Source of the DNA: Nitrospinota bacterium
GTDB lineage: Bacteria > Nitrospinota_A > UBA7883 > JADGGD01
Direction: 5' to 3'
Length of the DNA stretch: 9,368 nt
NCBI GenBank assembly: GCA_015229165.1
Contig: JADGCD010000042.1
Location: forward strand, 939 to 10,306
Numbering within the stretch: the first letter of the stretch is position 1; every line of letters starts with the position of its first letter. The position numbers and the translations under genes are program-made. A model generated the notes under the pieces. The model saw nothing but the letters and a program-made list of their open reading frames with translations. It was not told the DNA's origin and did no database searches. Below are positions 1-6,104 of this stretch, piece by piece.

Positions 1-8
1 GTCGTCCT

Positions 9-1238
9 CTATGTGCTCCACTGCTGGTGAATCCGCAGCAGAACCCCTTCGTCGTAGAGCTGGACCCAGGCGTCGATCATTTTGGGGTCGAAATGGCTTC
101 CAGAGCCTTCCCGCATGACCTCCATGGCCTTTTCGAAGGGCCATGCCTTTTTGTAGGGGCGCTCGCTGGTGAGGGCGTCGAAGACGTCGGTCACGGCCAC
201 GATCCTTGCGGCGTAGGGGATATCCTCTCCTGCCAATTTGTCGGGGTAGCCGCCGCCGTCCCACCGTTCGTGGTGATGGCGGGCGATCTCCCGGGCCATG
301 CGGAAGAACTCCTTCTTGGGGAGGATCTTCATGCCGTGTTCGGTGTGGGTCCGCATGGCGCCGAACTCTTCGTCGGTCAGTTTGGCCGGTTTTTTGAGGA
401 TGCCGTCGGGGACGGAGATCTTTCCGACGTCGTGCATGATCGAGGAGAGGGAGATCAGGTCCACGTCCTCGCGCGAGAGGCCGAGGCGGGTGGCCAGCGC
501 GGCGGTGTAATGCTGGATGCGGCGGACATGGTCGCCGGTGTCGTCGTCCTTGGCCTCGGCGGCCATGGCGAGGCTGTAGATGGCGTCCCGGTTGGCTTCC
601 TTGAGCAGGACCGTCGACTGGCGGGCCTCCTCGGTGAGCCGCAGGTTGTGGATGGCGATGGCGGCGTAGTTTCCCAGCGAGTTGGTCAGGAACTCGAAGT
701 GGGGGTCAAACGGGATCGGGGTGTGGGTGTGCCGGTCGAGGGCGTTGATGATCTGGATGACGCCGACCACTTCCCCTTCGCGGGTGGCCAGCGGAGTGAC
801 CAGCATCGACCGGGTCCGGTAGCCGTTCTTCTCGTCGAAACGGCGGGGGCCGGTGAAATCGAACTCGGCGCAGTCGTACACGTCGGGAATGTTGACGGTG
901 ACGTTGTGGATGGCGGCGTAGGCGGAGACGTAGGTCGGGTCGAGGGGGAGGGAAGTGAAAAGGGCGTTGTTCTCCGACGCGCCGACCAGATTGATGTTGA
1001 GGGTGTGGTTCTTGTTGACGCAAAAGGCCAGTCGCCCGTCGGCCCCTTTCAGGTAGAGGGAGCAGCCGTCGGCGTTGGTCAGCAGGCGGGAGTGGTCGAC
1101 GATCTTTTCGAGCAGATTGTCGAGGCGTCGCTCGGAGGCGAAGGAGGCGCCCAGGTCGAGCACCAGTTTGACCGTCTCCCGGTCGTGGAACTCGCGGGAC
1201 AGATTCTTGCCATCGACGCCGCCCGGCGTTTCGTTCAT
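9..1238 (-). CDS. GAF domain + HD-GYP domain protein, probable cyclic-di-GMP phosphodiesterase
   Basis: Complete protein of 409 residues, ATG to TAG. An N-terminal GAF-like sensor domain covers about residues 35-205 (start of the core ...NADGCSLYL..., end ...GVIQIINAL...), and an HD-GYP domain covers about 213-400. The metal-site and signature motifs are intact: GDHVRR with H237, HD at 269-270 followed by K273, the HHHERWDGGGYP segment at 321-332 with the GYP triad at 330-332, and D351 in the following AVTDVFDALTS segment. HD-GYP proteins of this form hydrolyse cyclic-di-GMP, usually to GMP, in the cytoplasm; the GAF domain probably binds a small ligand that sets activity. There is no transmembrane segment and no receiver domain, so the input is likely a cytosolic metabolite rather than a phosphorelay. 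It lies 86 nt downstream of ispA on the same strand, with no terminator visible in between, and a candidate promoter sits in the gap. The Shine-Dalgarno is weak (AAGGG, about 12 nt from the ATG), so the start is less certain than the family. Confidence 0.93.
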   Translation of the reverse strand: MNETPGGVDGKNLSREFHDRETVKLVLDLGASFASERRLDNLLEKIVDHSRLLTNADGCSLYLKGADGRLAFCVNKNHTLNINLVGASENNALFTSLPLDPTYVSAYAAIHNVTVNIPDVYDCAEFDFTGPRRFDEKNGYRTRSMLVTPLATREGEVVGVIQIINALDRHTHTPIPFDPHFEFLTNSLGNYAAIAIHNLRLTEEARQSTVLLKEANRDAIYSLAMAAEAKDDDTGDHVRRIQHYTAALATRLGLSREDVDLISLSSIMHDVGKISVPDGILKKPAKLTDEEFGAMRTHTEHGMKILPKKEFFRMAREIARHHHERWDGGGYPDKLAGEDIPYAARIVAVTDVFDALTSERPYKKAWPFEKAMEVMREGSGSHFDPKMIDAWVQLYDEGVLLRIHQQWST

Positions 1239-1280
1239 GGGCAGAAGCGACCCTTGGTCTGATTGTTCATGTGACGAACC

Positions 1281-1309
1281 ATCGTAAGCCCCTGCGGTGC
1301 GGCGCGCAA
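1281..1309 (-). promoter_or_regulatory. Candidate sigma70-type promoter for the GAF/HD-GYP gene
   Basis: On the minus strand TTGCGC (1309-1304) and TACGAT (1286-1281) are separated by 17 nt. The -35 matches consensus at 3 of 6 positions and the -10 at 4 of 6. Initiation would fall near 1274, giving a leader of about 36 nt. The site lies in the 86-nt gap between ispA and the HD-GYP gene, where an internal promoter would make sense, but the match is modest and read-through from ispA is equally possible. Confidence 0.35.
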
Positions 1310-1324
1310 CCGGAAATACCGTGG

Positions 1325-2215
1325 CTAAAACGAACGGGCGACGATATACCGGGCGATGTCGGCCAACCGGCTCCCCGTCGCGCCGAAGGGGGCCAGCGAC
1401 CCGATGGCCCGGTCGGCAAGGCGGGCGGCGAGCTTTTTCGATTCGTCCATGCCGATGGCCGCCGGGTAGGTCAGTTTGCCCAGGGCCTTGTCGACGCCGG
1501 GGGTCTTGCCGAGAGCCGCGGCGTCACCCGTCTCGTCCAGAATGTCGTCGACGATCTGGAACGCAAGGCCGATGGCGCGGGCGTATTCGGTGAGGGCCTC
1601 CAGCCGGTCATCGTCGGACCCGGCCAGCAGGGCGCCCCCCCGGACCGAGGCGACAATGAGGGTCCCGGTCTTGTGGGTGTGGATGTATTCGAGGGCGGCC
1701 AAGTCGGGCGCCTTGTTCTCCATCTCGATATCGACCACCTGCCCCCCGATGGTCCCCTGGCTGCCGATGGCGAAGAGGGTCTCGGTGGCCACCCGCAGCA
1801 GGACCGCCGGATCGACGCCGGGGTAGAGGTCGGCCTTGGTCAGGAATTGGGCCGCCATGGTCAGCAGTCCGTCTCCGGCCAGAATCGCCGTCGCCTCGTC
1901 GAAACGGACGTGGCAGGTGGGGCGTCCCCGGCGTAGCTCGTCGTCGTCCAGCGCCGGCAGGTCGTCGTGGATCAGGGTGTAGGTGTGGATCATCTCCAGC
2001 GCCGCCGCGAAGGGCGCCACAGTGTCCCGGTTTCCCCCGACTGCGTCGCAGGCGGCGGCCGCCAGCATCGGGCGCAGCCGCTTGCCCCCGGCGAAGAGGG
2101 AATAGCGCATCGCCTCGTGGAGCCGGGCCGGATGGGTGTGGGCGTGGGGGACGAGGCGGTGGAGGGTCTCCTCGGTCCAGACCTTGATCTCTTCGAAGTA
2201 GGAGGTCAGCGGCAT
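1325..2215 (-). CDS. ispA: Polyprenyl synthetase, farnesyl/geranylgeranyl diphosphate synthase (IspA type)
   Basis: Complete 296-residue protein, typical of bacterial IspA length. It condenses dimethylallyl diphosphate with isopentenyl diphosphate to make C15 (or C20) prenyl diphosphates, the precursors of undecaprenyl phosphate, quinone tails and other isoprenoids. The substrate-binding GGKRLRP lies at 43-49. The first aspartate-rich motif is at 84-90 (DDLPALD, the 4-residue-spaced DDxxxxD form seen in Gram-negative IspA), followed by RRG at 95-97. HKTG is at 181-184, and the second aspartate motif DDILDETGD is at 223-231. GKTPGVDKALGKLTYP (236-251) matches the conserved Lys-containing loop of the family. 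The ATG has a good Shine-Dalgarno GAGGA 6 nt upstream that overlaps the xseB stop codon (the TGA begins TGAGGA), so it is probably translationally coupled to xseB. Product chain length cannot be read from the sequence with certainty. The neighbouring gene downstream is not dxs, as it often is elsewhere. Confidence 0.95.
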   Translation of the reverse strand: MPLTSYFEEIKVWTEETLHRLVPHAHTHPARLHEAMRYSLFAGGKRLRPMLAAAACDAVGGNRDTVAPFAAALEMIHTYTLIHDDLPALDDDELRRGRPTCHVRFDEATAILAGDGLLTMAAQFLTKADLYPGVDPAVLLRVATETLFAIGSQGTIGGQVVDIEMENKAPDLAALEYIHTHKTGTLIVASVRGGALLAGSDDDRLEALTEYARAIGLAFQIVDDILDETGDAAALGKTPGVDKALGKLTYPAAIGMDESKKLAARLADRAIGSLAPFGATGSRLADIARYIVARSF

Positions 2216-2224
2216 GGGGAATCC

Positions 2225-2479
2225 TCAGAACGGGGCGTCTTCGGTCGGGTCGGCCATCGGCCCGGTGGCCGGTTCGCCGTCCCGATCCTTCACCAGCGTC
2301 TCGATGCGGGTCTGGGCCTCGGCCAGCTTTTTCTGGCAGAGCTGGGCCATCTGGGTCCCTTCGGTGAAGAGGGTCAGCGCTTCGTCCAGCTCCACATCCC
2401 CCTTCTCCAGACGGGAGACGATCTCCTCCAGCCGGGCCAGCGCCCCTTCGAATTTCGTTTCGTCGGTCTTTTTTGCCAT
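2225..2479 (-). CDS. xseB: Exodeoxyribonuclease VII small subunit
   Basis: Complete 84-residue protein, the usual size for XseB. The conserved family core is plain: residues 9-27 carry KFEGALARLEEIVSRLEKG, then a run of ELDEAL (30-35) and LFTEG (37-41), predicted as two helices forming the small coiled-coil subunit that assembles in several copies on each XseA. Exonuclease VII degrades single-stranded DNA from both ends to oligonucleotides, in the cytoplasm. The tail from about residue 66 is acidic and proline-containing and probably disordered. The gene lies 27 nt after xseA and 9 nt before ispA. Unusually for this operon no Shine-Dalgarno is visible before its ATG: the 27-nt gap is pyrimidine-rich and carries instead an extended -10-like element (entered separately). 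The start is supported by the family's N-terminal pattern and by the lack of another upstream start in frame. Confidence 0.93.
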   Translation of the reverse strand: MAKKTDETKFEGALARLEEIVSRLEKGDVELDEALTLFTEGTQMAQLCQKKLAEAQTRIETLVKDRDGEPATGPMADPTEDAPF

Positions 2480-2486
2480 GAGCGAA

Positions 2487-2495
2487 AGTGTAGCA
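2487..2495 (-). promoter_or_regulatory. Possible extended -10 element directly before xseB
   Basis: The minus strand reads TGC TACACT (2495-2487), fitting the extended -10 form TGn-TAnnnT with TACACT matching 4 of 6 consensus bases. No convincing -35 lies 16-18 nt upstream. Initiation would be expected about 7 nt after the hexamer, at or next to the xseB ATG (2479), which would give an essentially leaderless transcript. This fits the missing Shine-Dalgarno, but a 9-nt match can arise by chance. Confidence 0.25.
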
Positions 2496-2506
2496 CGAGA
2501 GGTTTG

Positions 2507-3949
2507 TTAAAAGAGCCGCTCCTGCCGAGGCGCCGGGGGACCGACCACCGCGTCCACCGTCCCGTCGGCGAGGCGGATCGAGACGGCGCTTCCGGTTTTC
2601 ACGGCGGCCACCGACTTCACCACCTGCCCGTCGGCGTCGGTGACGAGGGCGTAGCCGCGGGCCAGCGCCCCCAGGGGGCTCAATGCGGAAAGTTTTCCGG
2701 CGACGACGGCAAGGCGGGCGCCCCGCGTCTCGGCGATCCGTCGCATGGAAGCGTCGAGACGGACCGTCGTCCGGGCCAGGGAGGCGGTGGCGTCGGCAAA
2801 CCGTCGTCCGGGGGTGAGCGGGGCGAGACGGCGGGAAAGCTCCCCCACCTTCGCGCTTCGCCGTTCCAGCAGGGCGGTCATGGCCCGGATGAGCCGCTGG
2901 GCCGAGACGGTCATGCGGCGCTCGTCGTGCTTCAAACGGACGGCGGGGCTGACGGCGGCCAGGTGGCGGGTCAGGCCGTCGAGTTGTCGGCGTCGGGCGA
3001 TCAGGGTGGCCGCGATCCCCCGCCGGAGCCGCTCCTCCATTTCGTCGGTTCGCTGGGCGTGGCGGTCGATCCGCTCCCGGACGCCGACTGCCATCCGGCG
3101 GACGGTCTCGGCGAGATACTCTTCGATACCGGCCCGCTCCGGCGCCACGATCTCGGCCGCAGCCGTGGGGGTGGAGGCCCGGACGTCGGCCACGAAGTCG
3201 GCGATGGTGAAGTCGGTCTCGTGCCCCACGGCGGAGACCACCGGTATGGCCGAGGCGGAGATGGCCCGGGCCACGATCTCCTCGTTGAAAGCCCAGAGGT
3301 CTTCCAGCGAGCCCCCCCCCCCCTCCCCCCGTCCCACGATCAGGACGTCGAGCCCCCCCAGCCGGTTCAGATCGGCGATGGCCTGCGCGATCTGCGGCGC
3401 CGCGCCTTCCCCCTGCACCGCCACCGGCGCCAGCACGATTCGGACGCCGGGGAAGCGGCGTTTGAGCGTCCGGATCATGTCCCGGATCACCGCGCCGGTG
3501 GGGGAGGTGACGATGCCGACGTTCCATGCGATGGGAGGGAGTTTTCGCTTGCGGGCGGGGTCGAACAGCCCCTCCTTTTCCAGCTTCGCCTTGAGCTGTT
3601 CGAGGGCCGCCTGCAAGGCGCCCAGCCCCGTCGGCTCCATGGAATCGACGACGATCTGGTAATTTCCCCGCTGTTCGTAGACCGTCAGTTTCCCCTGCAC
3701 GAGCGCCCGGTCACCGTCTTTGGGCTCGAACCGGAGCCGGGTGCGGCTTCCCCGCCACATGACGCCGGAGAGCTGCGCCTCGGCGTCTTTCAGGGTGAAG
3801 TAGGCGTGGCCGGAGCCGTAGACTTTCCAGCCCGACAGCTCCCCCTCCACCCAGACGCGGGAGAATCCCCCCTCGATGACCCCCTTGAGGGCCGCTGTCA
3901 GGCCGGCGACGGTGTAAACCCGCTTGCCGGGAAGCTCGCCGGAGGGCAT
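2507..3949 (-). CDS. xseA: Exodeoxyribonuclease VII large subunit
   Basis: Complete 480-residue catalytic subunit. An N-terminal OB-fold (about 10-105, with VEGELSGWKVYGSGHAYFTLKD-type sequence from 34) binds single-stranded DNA. The catalytic domain spans about 125-290, followed by a long arginine-rich helical region (about 275-430) that binds XseB, and a C-terminal segment with ARGYALV (429-435). Conserved catalytic positions are present: SPTGAVIRD with D157, the GRG...GGSLEDLW segment with R207, and SAVGHETD with H243 and D246. By my recollection these equal E. coli D155, R205, H238 and D241; the offset changes from 2 to 5 because this protein carries three extra residues in the glycine loop (GRGEGGGGS where most members have GRGGGS). 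That loop is encoded by a 12-G tract. The ATG lies 4 nt after the folD stop with no visible Shine-Dalgarno, and a hairpin sits across the junction, so translation is probably coupled to folD. Confidence 0.96.
   Translation of the reverse strand: MPSGELPGKRVYTVAGLTAALKGVIEGGFSRVWVEGELSGWKVYGSGHAYFTLKDAEAQLSGVMWRGSRTRLRFEPKDGDRALVQGKLTVYEQRGNYQIVVDSMEPTGLGALQAALEQLKAKLEKEGLFDPARKRKLPPIAWNVGIVTSPTGAVIRDMIRTLKRRFPGVRIVLAPVAVQGEGAAPQIAQAIADLNRLGGLDVLIVGRGEGGGGSLEDLWAFNEEIVARAISASAIPVVSAVGHETDFTIADFVADVRASTPTAAAEIVAPERAGIEEYLAETVRRMAVGVRERIDRHAQRTDEMEERLRRGIAATLIARRRQLDGLTRHLAAVSPAVRLKHDERRMTVSAQRLIRAMTALLERRSAKVGELSRRLAPLTPGRRFADATASLARTTVRLDASMRRIAETRGARLAVVAGKLSALSPLGALARGYALVTDADGQVVKSVAAVKTGSAVSIRLADGTVDAVVGPPAPRQERLF
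3312..3330 (-). repeat. Poly-G tract (12 G, A, 6 G on the coding strand) inside xseA
   Basis: The plus strand has twelve C (3312-3323), one T, then six C (3325-3330). On the xseA coding strand this reads G6-A-G12 and encodes the G-E-G-G-G-G part of the catalytic glycine loop. The gene is in frame at this length. A one- or two-base slip would shift the frame before H243 and D246 and remove the rest of the catalytic domain. It is the longest homopolymer I found in the window. Confidence 0.95.
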
Positions 3950-3953
3950 CGGG

Positions 3954-4811
3954 TCAGCGGGGCAGGCCCCGCTGGGCCTTGTAGGCGGTCAGGGTGTTGG
4001 CCAGCAGCATGGCCCGGGTCATGGGGCCGACGCCGCCGGGGACCGGCGTGATGGCCGAGGCGACCTCCTTGACGGCGTCGAAATCGACGTCGCCGCACAG
4101 TTTGTCCCCCACCTTGGTGGTGCCGACGTCGATGACCACGGCCCCCGGCTTGACCATGTCGGCGGTGATCATCTTCGCCTTCCCCACGGCGGCCAGCAGG
4201 ATGTCGGCCTGCCGGGTGACGGAGGCCAGATCCCTCGTGCGCGAATGGGCCACGGTGACGGTGGCGCTCCGGTTGATCAGCATCATCGCCAGCGGCTTGC
4301 CGACGATGTTCGACCGCCCCACCACCACCGCATGCGCCCCCTCGATGGGGACATGGTAGCGGTCCAGCAATTCGATGCATCCGGCGGGGGTGCAGGCGGC
4401 GAGTGTGGCCTTCTTCTGCGACAGCAGCCCCACGTTGGCCGGATGGAAACCGTCCACGTCCTTCTCCACGGCGATCCGGTCGAGCACCAGATCCTCGTCC
4501 ATCCCTTTGGGGAGGGGGAGCTGCACCAGAATGCCGTTGACCGCCGGGTCGGCGTTGAGCCGGTCGATGAGAGCGAGGAGCTCCTCCATGGGGGTGGTGG
4601 CGGGGAGGTCGTAGCCGAAGGAGGTGATCCCCACCTCCTCGCAGTCCTTTTTCTTGAGGCGGACGTAGACCTGCGAGGCCGGGTCGGCCCCGACCAGCAC
4701 CACCGCCAGACCGACGGTCTCTCCCCGTTCTTCCTTGATCCGGGCGGTCTCCCGGGCCACTTCCCCCTTGATGGAGGCCGCCACCTGTTTTCCGTCTATG
4801 ATGGTCGCCAT
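3954..4811 (-). CDS. folD: Bifunctional methylenetetrahydrofolate dehydrogenase / methenyltetrahydrofolate cyclohydrolase
   Basis: Complete 285-residue protein of standard FolD length. It interconverts 5,10-methylene-, methenyl- and 10-formyl-tetrahydrofolate in the cytoplasm, supplying one-carbon units for purines, formyl-Met-tRNA and related pathways. Key features: SQVYVRLKKK at 46-55 (Y49 and catalytic K53), ILVQLPLP at 94-101 (Q97), KDVDGFHP at 117-124, the Rossmann-type GRSNIVGKP at 165-173, VIDVGTT at 226-232, and PGGVGPMT at 258-265. The frame stays open upstream for another 88 residues, but these precede the family's N-terminus (MATIIDGK). The ATG at 4811 has AGGAGA 9 nt upstream, so I set the start there. 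It heads the leftward folD-xseA-xseB-ispA operon and is driven by a promoter in the divergent gap. Its TGA is 4 nt from the xseA ATG. Confidence 0.96.
   Translation of the reverse strand: MATIIDGKQVAASIKGEVARETARIKEERGETVGLAVVLVGADPASQVYVRLKKKDCEEVGITSFGYDLPATTPMEELLALIDRLNADPAVNGILVQLPLPKGMDEDLVLDRIAVEKDVDGFHPANVGLLSQKKATLAACTPAGCIELLDRYHVPIEGAHAVVVGRSNIVGKPLAMMLINRSATVTVAHSRTRDLASVTRQADILLAAVGKAKMITADMVKPGAVVIDVGTTKVGDKLCGDVDFDAVKEVASAITPVPGGVGPMTRAMLLANTLTAYKAQRGLPR
3956..3973 (-). promoter_or_regulatory. Hairpin at the folD/xseA junction
   Basis: AGCGGGG (3956-3962) and CCCCGCT (3967-3973) form a perfect 7-bp inverted repeat around a 4-nt loop. In the leftward transcript it ends on the first base of the folD stop codon (TGA, 3956-3954) and lies 6 nt before the xseA ATG, where a Shine-Dalgarno would normally be. 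No T-run follows, so it is not a terminator. It could make xseA initiation depend on ribosomes finishing folD. Confidence 0.4.
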
Positions 4812-4820
4812 CGTCTCGCT

Positions 4821-4826
4821 TCTCCT
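4821..4826 (-). promoter_or_regulatory. Shine-Dalgarno fixing the folD start
   Basis: AGGAGA on the minus strand lies 9 nt before the ATG at 4811. It favours this ATG over upstream starts in the same open frame, which would run through the promoter region. Confidence 0.75.
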
Positions 4827-4842
4827 GCCGCCGGTCCATTCG

Positions 4843-4871
4843 TTGACGCTGTTCCCAAGACTCAGTACAAT
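4843..4871 (+). promoter_or_regulatory. Rightward sigma70-type promoter for the membrane-protein cluster
   Basis: TTGACG (4843-4848), a 17-nt spacer, and TACAAT (4866-4871). Each hexamer matches consensus at 5 of 6 positions with ideal spacing, the best promoter match in the window. Initiation would fall near 4878, giving a leader of about 67 nt to the ATG at 4945. The local A+T content is clearly above that of the surrounding DNA. Confidence 0.75.
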
Positions 4872-4895
4872 ACCCAATCTCGTATTGAGGAACAA
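4867..4895 (-). promoter_or_regulatory. Leftward sigma70-type promoter for the folD-xse-ispA operon
   Basis: Minus strand TTGTTC (4895-4890), a 17-nt spacer, and TATTGT (4872-4867). Both hexamers match consensus at 4 of 6 positions and the spacing is ideal. Initiation would fall near 4860, giving a leader of about 49 nt to the folD ATG. Its -10 shares bases 4867-4871 with the -10 of the rightward promoter on the other strand. Confidence 0.6.
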
Positions 4896-4944
4896 GAACT
4901 TCCGGTTTCCGGGAACCCCGGACCGACAGAGGCGATCCAGACGC

Positions 4945-6102
4945 ATGAGTGACGACGACCGCGACGCCGAACGGCGACCTTCCATGAAACCGGACCGTCC
5001 CCTTTCCGACATCGAGCGGACCCCCGCCGGACGCGCCCGGAAGGACCGGACCACCCCCGAAGCCTCCCGCTCCATGGAGGATCAGGTCGGGCAGGGACGG
5101 ACCCCCTATGATTTTTCCACCGCCATGCTGGACGGGGAGGGGGAGGGACCGTCGCGGCGCGGGGTGTCGATGGGGAACATCATGGCAGGGGTGGCCCTTT
5201 TGGCCCTGATCGGCGCCGTCTGGTTCGGCGCCCATTTCGTCCGCGACCTGTTCGGTCTGGTCGACCGGCTGGAAGGGGAGGTGGGGCGGATGAAGGTGCG
5301 GCTCGAAGAGCAGGCCCGCGCTTCCGACGGTCGGGGCGCCGCCCTCTTGCGCAGCGAGTTGCGCCAGACCGTCGTCATCCTCGAAGAGCTCTCCCGCTCC
5401 GACGACCGGACGAAAGCCGCCGCCGCACGGGAGCTTCTGCTGACCGCCCGCGCCCTGCTGGACGAGACGATCGTCATGGAAGGGGCCTTCGCCCCTCCTG
5501 CGGCCCCTCCGGCGGTCCCCCCCCTCCCGTCCGCCGTTCCTCCCCCCGTCGATGCCTCTTCGACCGGCGCGCCGACGGCCGTCGCCCCTGCGGTGTCGCC
5601 CAAATCGTCCGTCGCGCCGACGCAGGCCCCCGCCCCGGCCGCCGGGTCCGCGACGCCGGGGGACGCTCCTGGCGCCTTGCCCAAACCGGTCGTCGCCCCC
5701 CCTCCGGCGCCTAAGCAGCCCTCCGGCTTCGTCACGACGTCGCCCGCGCCGTCCGACGCCGCCAAAGCGACCCCCTCGTTCCCCGGCTTCGTCGCGCCGG
5801 GAGGGGCCATTCCCCTTCCCAAACCGTCGGTCGCCCCCGGCGGCCCCGCTACGACCGGAGCCCCCGTCGCCGCGCCGTCGCCCACGCCCAAACCGACTGT
5901 AGCGCCGACGGCTCCTTCCGTCGCGCCCCTCTTCAACGAACACCCCGCCTCCGAAACGCCGGTGGTTCCGCTGCGGAGCCGTCCGGGGACTCAAACGCCG
6001 CAGGAGGGAGGCGGCCCCGGCGGTAACGGCTCTCCCCCCATCGCCGACGACCCGGCTCCCGCTGCGGCGAAAGCGCCGGTGGCGCCGCCGACCGACAACT
6101 GA
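4945..6102 (+). CDS. Unrecognised single-pass membrane protein with Pro/Ala-rich repeat tail
   Basis: I do not recognise a family. From the chosen ATG the protein has 385 residues in four parts. Residues 1-76 are highly charged and polar, probably disordered and cytoplasmic, with RR just before the membrane segment. One hydrophobic helix spans about 77-98. A charged helical, coiled-coil-like stretch follows at about 99-180. Residues 183-385 form a Pro/Ala/Val-rich tail with four repeats of the form PK-[PS]-x-VAP (219-225, 246-252, 292-298, 315-321). By the positive-inside rule the tail would be periplasmic; a proline-rich spacer reaching through the periplasm, as in TonB, is one analogy, but no TonB C-terminal domain is present. 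The frame is open upstream, but those codons overlap the promoter and folD, so they are not included. The Shine-Dalgarno is weak (AGAGG, 12 nt away). The next gene starts 2 nt after the stop. Codon use resembles its neighbours. Confidence 0.8.
   Translation: MSDDDRDAERRPSMKPDRPLSDIERTPAGRARKDRTTPEASRSMEDQVGQGRTPYDFSTAMLDGEGEGPSRRGVSMGNIMAGVALLALIGAVWFGAHFVRDLFGLVDRLEGEVGRMKVRLEEQARASDGRGAALLRSELRQTVVILEELSRSDDRTKAAAARELLLTARALLDETIVMEGAFAPPAAPPAVPPLPSAVPPPVDASSTGAPTAVAPAVSPKSSVAPTQAPAPAAGSATPGDAPGALPKPVVAPPPAPKQPSGFVTTSPAPSDAAKATPSFPGFVAPGGAIPLPKPSVAPGGPATTGAPVAAPSPTPKPTVAPTAPSVAPLFNEHPASETPVVPLRSRPGTQTPQEGGGPGGNGSPPIADDPAPAAAKAPVAPPTDN
5599..5907 (+). repeat. Four dispersed PK-x-x-VAP coding repeats
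   Basis: Copies lie at 5599-5619, 5680-5700, 5818-5838 and 5887-5907, each opening with the codons CCC AAA followed by a VAP-encoding triplet. In protein terms they read PKSSVAP, PKPVVAP, PKPSVAP and PKPTVAP. Spacing varies (27, 46 and 23 residues), so this is not a strict tandem array; the DNA copies differ at third codon positions, which suggests selection on the protein motif or old duplications rather than recent slippage. Confidence 0.75.
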
Positions 6103-6104
6103 CC

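Noticed and set aside
1239..1324. Intrinsic terminator between ispA and the HD-GYP gene
   Set aside because: Only stems of 3-4 bp are present and there is no T-run in the transcribed direction.
3312..3330. Treating xseA as a frameshifted pseudogene because of the long poly-G tract
   Set aside because: The frame is intact through the tract, and downstream motifs (GHETD, C-terminal ARGYALV) are read in the same frame.
1608..3527. A 639-codon open frame on the minus strand across ispA, xseB and xseA
   Set aside because: Rich in Arg, Gly and Pro with no domain, and covered by three genes of known families in another frame. Long false frames are expected in DNA this GC-rich.
1967..4051. A 694-codon plus-strand open frame opposite ispA, xseB and xseA
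   Set aside because: Low-complexity Gly/Asp/His/Arg-rich translation opposite well-supported genes; no promoter, ribosome-binding site or recognisable motif.
4735..4944. Upstream extension of the rightward membrane protein by 70 residues
   Set aside because: It begins inside folD on the other strand and runs through the TTGACG/TACAAT promoter, so it would not be transcribed from it.
4812..5075. N-terminal extension of folD by 88 residues
   Set aside because: The extension overlaps both divergent promoters and lies before the family N-terminus; the ATG at 4811 has its own Shine-Dalgarno.
5106..5936. A 276-codon minus-strand frame opposite the Pro/Ala-rich gene, rich in Gly, Ala and Thr
   Set aside because: Its repetitiveness mirrors the PK-x-x-VAP repeats on the other strand, and it has no start signal of its own.
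3898..5994. A 698-codon minus-strand open frame spanning the divergent gap
   Set aside because: It would cross folD, both promoters and the opposite-strand membrane-protein gene; composition is that of a shadow frame.
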